DNA from: Gemmatales bacterium
GTDB taxonomy: Bacteria > Planctomycetota > Planctomycetia > Gemmatales > Gemmataceae
Assembly (NCBI GenBank): GCA_026004675.1
Contig: BPJP01000017.1
Span: 1 to 39,119 of the forward strand
Direction of reading: 5' to 3'
DNA: 39,119 bases
Within the stretch, counting starts at the first letter, position 1. The number at the start of each line of letters is the position of its first letter. Both the position numbers and the translations under genes were made by a program. Shown here one piece after another: positions 33,786-39,119 of the stretch. The notes under the pieces were generated by a model. It was not told where the DNA came from, searched no databases, and saw only the letters and a list, made by a program, of their open reading frames with translations.

Positions 33786-34035
33786 TTGCGAGCCAACGAT
33801 TGCCAAAGTTGAGGCCGAAGGCGAGCAGGTCGAAAAACTGCGCCGGCCGTACAACGAGGTCTACCGCTTGTGCGAGGCGCTGAGTGAAGTAGTCGATCCC
33901 GATGCGTTGGGTGGGTGGTTCAAGACACCCAATGAAGCATTTGACGGCCTGAAGCCGATCGAGGTAATCGAGCGCGGCGAGATCGACCGGCTTTGGGAAA
34001 TGGTCTTCCGCCTTCGCAGCGGAATGCCTGGATAA
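33786..34035 (+). pseudogene. Xre/MbcA-type antitoxin, 3' part only
   Basis: The frame from about 33786 encodes PTIAKVEAEGEQVEKLRRPY, NEVYRLCEALSEVVDPDALG and the DUF2384 domain GGWFKTPNEAFDGLKPIEVI, ERGEIDRLWEMVFRLRSGMP. It is nearly identical to the C-terminal part of the 10893 protein. The helix-turn-helix part is absent and no RES toxin is nearby. A start further upstream (33727) would add 20 unrelated residues. An orphan toxin-binding domain could still act as an antidote, but truncation is the simplest reading. Confidence 0.8.
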
Positions 34036-35223
34036 CGGTCGTTGGCTGTTCGCGAGACACGGTGGCTTCTGCGCTGAGCGGCGGCTACGTGTCGGATGGT
34101 TCCTTAGCACACAGTTCTTGGACCGGTTCACCATTGTCTGATTGCCGAGTCACCGGCGCCTCCTTCCGCAACAAGTATTGCAGCCGATCTTCGGCACGTG
34201 CCTGGATCTGTCGGACGCGCTCTCGCGTGACGCCGAGAATCTGTCCCACTTCTTCAAGTGTATGCTCGCGGTTGTCGATTCCGTATCGCAACATGATCAC
34301 TTTGGCGTCGCGCGGCCGGAGGTGCTGAAGCGCGTTGCGGACGATCGACTTGAGTTCTGCTGTTCGCAACTCGTTGATCGGCTCGGATGTTTTATCCGTG
34401 ATGTTCCATAGCTTGCGGAATTCGTCGTTCGTCGTATCTGTGAAGCTTTCCATGTCGTAGGACGCCTGAAACGCCGCCCACTGATCCGGCGAAATCGATT
34501 CTTCGCGTAGTCGCCGCTTAAACAACTGTTGCGCCTTCCTTGGCCCATGTGCCGCAACTAACCGCTGCTGCTCGAATTGCAGCTTGTAGCACGGCCAGAA
34601 CGCATGCACCGGAATTCGAATTGGCAACCCAAACTCAAGGCCATACCGTTGGCACGACTGACGAATCAAGTAACTGCCATATGTCGAGAATTGGTATCCC
34701 AATTCCGGATCGAATCGCCGGGCGGCCTGGACAAGTCCGATCACGGCAGTTTGCTCGGCGTCCTCGGGCTCCATCCCAAACCAGCGAATCAACATTCTCG
34801 ATGATTTCCGAGCCAGCGGCATGTGGAACTCGACGAATTCCTCGAAAGCGCCCGGTACCCCCTTGTTTCATGGCGCGGGCCAGTTCGTCGCTTCGCTTGG
34901 CGTACCGTGGGCGTTTGGCGAACAGATTCCAGTCGGCTGCCGTATCCAGGGCCAATCGCACTCGCTTCAGCGCATCGAATAGCGTCGCGTTTTCCTCGTC
35001 TTCCAGCGTGAACCGCAGTCCGCGCAGGCGGGCGAGAAAAGGGACCGGGGGCGAGGCAGAAAAGAACGGATGTTCTCGATGCCGAAGACGCCGTCCGTCG
35101 GGGAGCCGAACCGCCCATTGCCAAACCTGTTTGGGCGGTTTTTCGCTAGAATAGATGGCGATGTGTTCGTGGTATTCTTTGGCCAGGCGTCGCTGTATCA
35201 TTCGGAGCAGGCCGCGGTTCGCC
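33786..35223. repeat. Long direct repeat, copy 2
   Basis: This copy matches 11074-12508 in the same orientation. Here the antitoxin has lost its 5' part and the sigma-like gene extends further than the repeat, to 35417. The two copies are about 22.7 kb apart and bracket the glycan cluster and the N-ATPase operon. Confidence 0.85.
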
Positions 35224-35417
35224 AAAACCACACGGTCCGTGGCACAGTGCATTACCAAGAAGCCTCGTTTTTGCGCGATCGCATCGAATTGAAACCGGTG
35301 GTCATTCAAATGCACTTCAGCCGTCGCGGATGCCCGGTCCCAGCCTAGCGAATCGATAAACATCGACCGAAAGCGGTGCGCACGGAGTGAGTTGACGATG
35401 GTTTCCATCATGGCCAT
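34085..35417 (-). CDS. Sigma-70-like protein with type IIG R-M N-terminal-like domain, one frameshift
   Basis: The longer copy begins at ATG 35417. Residues 1-165 include FRSMFIDSLGWDRASATAEV, FDAIAQKRGFLVMHC, KEYHEHIAIYSSEKPPKQVW and LRFTLEDEENATLFDALKRV. The LGWD, AxKRG, HEHxxIYS, QVWQW and F.LEDEE.ATL order matches the N-terminal domain of Eco57I-like restriction-methylation enzymes. Sigma region 2 (about 187-275) and region 4 (about 365-425, TLEEVGQILGVTRERVRQIQ) follow. A five-C run at 34858-34862, four in copy 1, shifts the frame; repaired length is about 443. No nuclease or methylase motif is seen. It is divergent from the DprA-like gene. Confidence 0.82.
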
Positions 35418-35440
35418 ACCCCTGAAGAAGGACGGTTACG

Positions 35441-35446
35441 ATTGTA
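35441..35446 (-). promoter_or_regulatory. Possible -10 element of the sigma-like gene
   Basis: On the minus strand TACAAT lies 24 bases before the ATG at 35417, within the 84-base divergent region 35418-35501 shared with the DprA-like gene. No convincing -35 is seen at the usual distance, so this is weak. The forward gene has GTGGAG about eight bases before its ATG. Confidence 0.2.
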
Positions 35447-35501
35447 GACGATTCCAAGTCAGAATTCCGCTGGGAGGTCATGAGGCGAGTGGAGTAACGC
35501 A

Positions 35502-36125
35502 ATGAAGTTGAACGTCGACCGCATCGACTCGACGCACTCGGAATTCCCGCAAGCGTTAAACTCAACCGAGTTTTTCCAACTCTGGCTGATCGGCCGGAGC
35601 GACCTGCTGAACGAGCGGCTCGTTGGTTTATTCTGCTCGGCCAAATGTCCGGGCGAAGTTATCCTGAAGACGTACGACGTGATCCGGGCCATCCGCGACG
35701 CGGGTGTGGCCATGATTGGTGGATTTCACTCGCCGATGGAAAAGGAGTGCCTGCAGTTGCTGCTTCGCGGCGAACAGCCCGTGGTGATTTGTCCTGCAAG
35801 GGAGGTTCAGTACATGCGCCTGCCATTTGCCTGGCGCGACGCCATTGAGGCGAAACGGGCGCTTGTCATCTCGCCGTTCGATTCGCGACATCGCCAGCCA
35901 ACGGCGGAGCTAAGTGAGCGCCGCAACGATCTGGTCGGCCGACTGGCCGAACGATTCTTTGTCCCACACGCTGAGCCCGCTTCAAAGACCGCGCGTCTCT
36001 GCTCTCAACTCATTTCTCACGGCAAGGTCGTACTGACCCTTGATACACATGCAAACGATCATTTGCTGCACGTTGGCGCGAATGTGGTTCGTGATGACAA
36101 TGTCGTAGATTCGCTGTCGTCGTAA
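35502..36125 (+). CDS. DprA/Smf-like Rossmann-fold protein
   Basis: The protein has 207 residues. LWLIGRSDLLNERLVGLFCS, then KCPGEVILKTYDVIRAIRDA and VAMIGGFHSPMEKECLQLLL correspond to the DprA N-terminus and its GG...(D/E) motif. CPAREVQYMRLPFAWRDAIE, KRALVISPFDSR and GRLAERFFVPHAEPASKTAR complete the fold. It lacks the long C-terminus and winged helix of DprA used in transformation (about 370 residues), so it is a compact DprA-like variant of the kind I associate with defence loci. It is intact and precedes a RecD-like gene by 60 bases. Confidence 0.75.
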   Translation: MKLNVDRIDSTHSEFPQALNSTEFFQLWLIGRSDLLNERLVGLFCSAKCPGEVILKTYDVIRAIRDAGVAMIGGFHSPMEKECLQLLLRGEQPVVICPAREVQYMRLPFAWRDAIEAKRALVISPFDSRHRQPTAELSERRNDLVGRLAERFFVPHAEPASKTARLCSQLISHGKVVLTLDTHANDHLLHVGANVVRDDNVVDSLSS

Positions 36126-36185
36126 ACGTGCACTTGTTCCATTCTATTTGTTGGCAGACGGTACGTCGAAATAAGCGAAACTAAA

Positions 36186-37847
36186 GTGAATCGAAAGTTG
36201 CCATTACGTCATTTGACTGTGCGAGTCCCCTGGCATGACGCAGGCTGGGACGGCAGGGTTTGCAAGGCTCCGCGCCATAACGGCGCATGCTTGATCTTGA
36301 ACCGAATTGCCCAAAGCAGAGACGACGACGCCGAGGAAGCCGTTGCCGGCAAATCGATCAAGGATCTACCTCAGGACAAATGGCCGTGTTGTGTCGGCGA
36401 AAAGATGGCGTTCATGGCTGACTTCGAATATGACCGCAAGGTGAACCATCCGTACAAGGGGCTCGGGTACAAAAGCCACCAACACTTCGCCGAAACCACC
36501 CTGAGACACCCACCGTACTCGGCTGCCTGTATCCCGTTCAACTGGATGTTTAGTTCGCGTCTGGAGGATTTGCGGGATGAATACGAGATCGACGTTGATC
36601 CGGAGTACGAGCCTGACGTGGTCAATCAGTGGGGCGATGCCATTGCCACAGACTGGGTCCAATCGAAGAAGAATCAGGGAGAACTGCTCGACTGCTTCTT
36701 TCGGCATGTGAAGCCGCAACAATCGCTGGTCTTTTTTTACGCCAAGCAAGTGCCATTCGTTGATACGCCGGGACGCGTGTTGATCGGTGCCGGACGTGTG
36801 ATGCACGTTGGCCAGCCGACCGAATACCGGTACACGACGAAAAAGCCCCCGAGCCGGGCATTGCTGTGGGAAGTCATGGTCCAGCACTCGATTCGTCCTC
36901 ACTTTCGAGACGGATTCATCCTGCCGTATCACTTGGCTTTGGAGTTTGCCGAAGAGAATCCGGAGTTTGACCCGGCCAGCGTGGCGGCGATGGCGCCGGC
37001 AGATCGTTTTGACGAGTTTTCATATGCCACAGAACATCTTCCACATGACGGTGCGATCGACTCGTTACTGGCTTGTGCCGAGGCGCTACGCAAGGCGGCA
37101 GGAAGCCTACCAGGCGATTTTTCTCGTCAGCTCAGTTGGATCGACCGGCAGCTTAATGAACTGTGGACGATGCGCGGCCCGTGTCCGGGACTGGGTTCGG
37201 CACTGCTGGCATTCGGTGTCAACTATGGCAACTTTGTCGCCAGAGAGATTGAAACAAAGATCGGCGCCAACGATGATCCATGGCCATTCGTAGAAAAATG
37301 TTTTGCCAATCCACATAAACATTTGACGCCGGAGAGCGCGGCCGAGTTAAGTGATGAGCTTTGCAAGACCTGGAAGAGACTCCCCGATGAGCGCAAGCGA
37401 CTTCTGCGACTGGTCAGCCGATTCAGTCTCAACGAAGAACAAGCAAAGATGATGTATGTTCACGAAGTTCGCGAACAGCACGGATTCACGTTCAGCGACG
37501 CAGACATAATCGACAACCCTTACCGAGTTTTCGAGCTCACCCGGCTGACGGCGAGTCCAGTTGGAATCACGACGATCGACCACGGCGTTTTCCCGGATCG
37601 GATCATTCGCGACAAGCATCCGCTGCCAAAACCAAGCGCATTGGAAAGCGGCACCGATCCTCGGCGAGTCCGAGCGCTTTCAGTTGCGCTCCTTGAAAGC
37701 GCTTCAGACAATGGGGATACGCTGGTGCCTCGCAGCGAATTAATTCGGAAATTGCGAGACTGGGAAATCCGCCCGAAGTGTGAAGTCACCGGCGACCTGA
37801 TGAGCGTTGTGGAAGAGCATTTCTCGCCGGAAGTGAGTTTGCGGTAA
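36186..37847 (+). CDS. Large RecD-like helicase-family protein, N-terminal part only (cut by IS66)
   Basis: GTG 36186 gives 553 residues. The N-terminus LTVRVPWHDAGWDGRVCKAP, then HNGACLILNRIAQSRDDDAE and DKWPCCVGEKMAFMADFEYD belong to a large-protein family I recall with a C-terminal RecD/UvrD-type helicase. Near the end, IDNPYRVFELTRLTASPVGI, FPDRIIRDKHPLP and DPRRVRALSVALLESASDNG resemble the N-terminal NPY and helix-hairpin region of RecD2. The helicase motor is absent because IS66 starts at 37833; the last codons and the TAA stop are supplied by the IS end. The remainder would lie beyond 39091 but cannot be checked. Confidence 0.65.
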   Translation: MNRKLPLRHLTVRVPWHDAGWDGRVCKAPRHNGACLILNRIAQSRDDDAEEAVAGKSIKDLPQDKWPCCVGEKMAFMADFEYDRKVNHPYKGLGYKSHQHFAETTLRHPPYSAACIPFNWMFSSRLEDLRDEYEIDVDPEYEPDVVNQWGDAIATDWVQSKKNQGELLDCFFRHVKPQQSLVFFYAKQVPFVDTPGRVLIGAGRVMHVGQPTEYRYTTKKPPSRALLWEVMVQHSIRPHFRDGFILPYHLALEFAEENPEFDPASVAAMAPADRFDEFSYATEHLPHDGAIDSLLACAEALRKAAGSLPGDFSRQLSWIDRQLNELWTMRGPCPGLGSALLAFGVNYGNFVAREIETKIGANDDPWPFVEKCFANPHKHLTPESAAELSDELCKTWKRLPDERKRLLRLVSRFSLNEEQAKMMYVHEVREQHGFTFSDADIIDNPYRVFELTRLTASPVGITTIDHGVFPDRIIRDKHPLPKPSALESGTDPRRVRALSVALLESASDNGDTLVPRSELIRKLRDWEIRPKCEVTGDLMSVVEEHFSPEVSLR

Positions 37848-37995
37848 GCGTGCACGCTGGAAAAATCATGGATGGAATTGGGCGGGTGATTGGTGGCCTG
37901 AGCGACCTAGATGGTGGTGGTGTTGGTGCTTGTGGTGGTGGGAGGAGGTGATAGCCCGGAACTAGCGGGTTGCCGGGGCTGGCGGCTGGCTGGAT

Positions 37996-38690
37996 TTAGA
38001 CGCTTTGGGGGGTCACGCCCGCCTGGGCAAGCTCGGTTTGACGCCGAGCGTAGTTCCAAGGGAGCCAGGCATGGGGCTGGGACGCCACGTCGTCGGCGTG
38101 GCGAAGGAGCGCTACCAGATACTGATAAGGATTGATGCGATTCAATTCGCACGTATGGATCAGCGTCATGTAGACGTCCCCCGCCTCTGCTCCGTTGGGT
38201 GAGCGATAGAAGAGCGAGTTCTTGCGGTGCAAAATCGATTTCTTCAGCGCACGCTCGGCCACGTTGTTATCCAGAGGAGCGCCGGGAACTCGCAAGAACT
38301 GGGTCAGCCGCTCCCAGTGCTTGAGCATGTAGTTGATCGCTTGCCCCAGCGCTGAATTCGGCTCCACCAGCCGGTCGTCCAATTGCCGGGTCAGCCATTT
38401 GTGCAGGCCGTCCATCACCCGCTGGCTCTTGGCTCGGTGCAACGCCAGCCGCTTCTGGGGAGACAATCCCTTACGCCGCGCCTCGGCATCCACGCGGTAG
38501 ACGTGACTGAGCTGCCGGATCACATACTCCGTCTCTTCGGGGAACACGTCGACCAGGTCCACGAAGTTCCGCCGCGCGTGGGCCAGACAGTGGGCCACGA
38601 TCGTTCGCACCTCATCGGTCATGTTCCGCGACAATGCATCGCACATCTGGATCGGTCTCGCCAGCTCTTCCTCACCGCCAACGCGTTCAC
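37996..38690 (-). pseudogene. tnpC: IS66 transposase TnpC, C-terminal fragment (copy 2)
   Basis: The recognisable part starts at ARPIQMCDALSRNMTDEVRT and runs to HAWLPWNYARRQTELAQAGV, nearly identical to copy 1. Residues before ARPIQ come from unrelated or shifted sequence across a deletion. The catalytic N-terminal half is missing. Confidence 0.85.
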
Positions 38691-38799
38691 CAATACAAGC
38701 ACGACGCGCCAGCGCGTGAACCAGCGCCCGAACGATGCGACAGCAAGTGAAACAGCACGGGCCCGATGCCCCTGCAAACAATTGGGCGGTTTTCGCGAC

Positions 38800-39000
38800 G
38801 CCGTGCCTGCGAGCGACCTAACATGCCAGATTCCAGAGTTCATCTGGACTCCGGCCGCGTCCCGACTTCGCCGCCCTCTACTGCCTGAACGCCTCCGCGG
38901 CCTGCTCGAAAAGACCACCGTTCGTTGCAGTAGAATCGTTCGTCGCAGTAAGACGCTCGTTCGTTGCAGTAGAATCGTTCGATGCAGTAAGCTGTTCCAT
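38800..39000 (-). pseudogene. tnpA: IS66 TnpA, N-terminal fragment (copy 2)
   Basis: From the ATG at 39000 the minus strand reads EQLTASNDSTATNERLTATN, then DSTATNGGLFEQAAEAFRQ, where a TAG interrupts it. The homology goes on through SGRGRSPDELWNLAC (a further stop) to RRHGVAK near 38800 and then ends at the deletion junction. It has one more repeat of the TATND-type unit than copy 1. Confidence 0.8.
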
Positions 39001-39119
39001 GGAACGGAGCTCCTTTCGGCTAGAGGATCAGACCCACCTCCAGCCTACCCGTTCCCCCAAATAGCTTCACACACGCTTACCGCAAACTCACGGTACTTCG
39101 TCTTGGTGGGCCTCCGGGC

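Larger units (their letters stand above)
37833..39091 (-). mobile_element. IS66-family element, more deeply deleted (copy 2)
   Basis: The same perfect 20-base ends lie at 37833-37852 and 39072-39091, in the same orientation as copy 1. It retains the 3' half of tnpC and the 5' part of tnpA; all of tnpB is lost. It is 1259 bases long against 1717 for copy 1, so it is a different deletion derivative and not a simple transposition product of copy 1. No target duplication is evident (left flank CGCCGGAA, right flank GGTACTTC). The last 28 bases of the window (39092-39119) are outside the element and too short to assign. Confidence 0.88.

Noticed and set aside
1..39119. tRNA, rRNA and riboswitch genes
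   Set aside because: Nothing with a cloverleaf, rRNA core sequence or known riboswitch core was recognised by eye. A covariance-model search would be decisive.

Overview
The window looks like an accessory region from a GC-rich bacterium, most likely a member of the Planctomycetota. This assignment is an inference. It rests on an N-type ATPase operon beside YHS-domain and beta-CASP genes, on Ser-rich proteins next to a small GCxC..RAxxxxxxGP-type protein, on dispersed short palindromes, and on DUF1156/DUF499/Eco57I-like restriction relatives. No rRNA or tRNA gene was recognised by eye. Many genes are broken by single-base indels, most of them extra bases in short homopolymers. These may be residual sequencing errors rather than true decay.

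Layout. (1) 1-9.5 kb, left defence region: the C-terminus of a type III DNA methyltransferase, an ImmA/IrrE protease plus PIN (DUF4411) toxin-antitoxin-like pair, the type III restriction helicase-nuclease, two remnants of a DUF499 ATPase separated by a metallophosphoesterase and repeats, an internally deleted IS66 element, and the tail of an Eco57I-like enzyme. (2) 9.5-12.5 kb: a conserved unknown gene, a RES toxin with an Xre/MbcA-type antitoxin, and a converging 5'-truncated sigma-70-like gene. (3) 12.5-20.7 kb: one co-directional run with tightly overlapping genes. It encodes two Ser/Pro-rich low-complexity proteins, a small Cys-containing protein, a GT9-like glycosyltransferase, an FkbM methyltransferase, a DAD-motif glycosyltransferase, a sulfotransferase-like protein, and split heptose-phosphate adenylyltransferase and kinase genes. 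(4) 20.9-32.6 kb: two YHS-domain genes (one fused to a LOG-like Rossmann domain), a beta-CASP metallo-beta-lactamase RNase and an N-ATPase operon (atpD-C-Q-antiporter-R-B-E-F-A-G). A cation:proton antiporter gene sits inside that operon. (5) 32.6-39.1 kb, right defence region: a remnant of the unknown gene from region 2, a DUF6883/DUF4926 pair, the 3' part of a second Xre antitoxin, a second and longer sigma-70-like gene, a DprA-like gene, and a large RecD-type N-terminal fragment cut off by a second deleted IS66 copy.

How it fits together. Regions 2 and 5 are paralogous: the same flanking genes carry different toxin modules, and a 1.4 kb direct repeat brackets the 21 kb holding regions 3 and 4. 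The most unusual gene is the sigma-70-like protein. Its N-terminal half resembles the N-terminal domain of Eco57I-type (type IIG) restriction-methylation enzymes, which suggests a defence-linked transcription factor. The DprA-like gene followed by the RecD-like gene is a second candidate for an undescribed defence module. The N-ATPase region looks like a separate energy or stress island.
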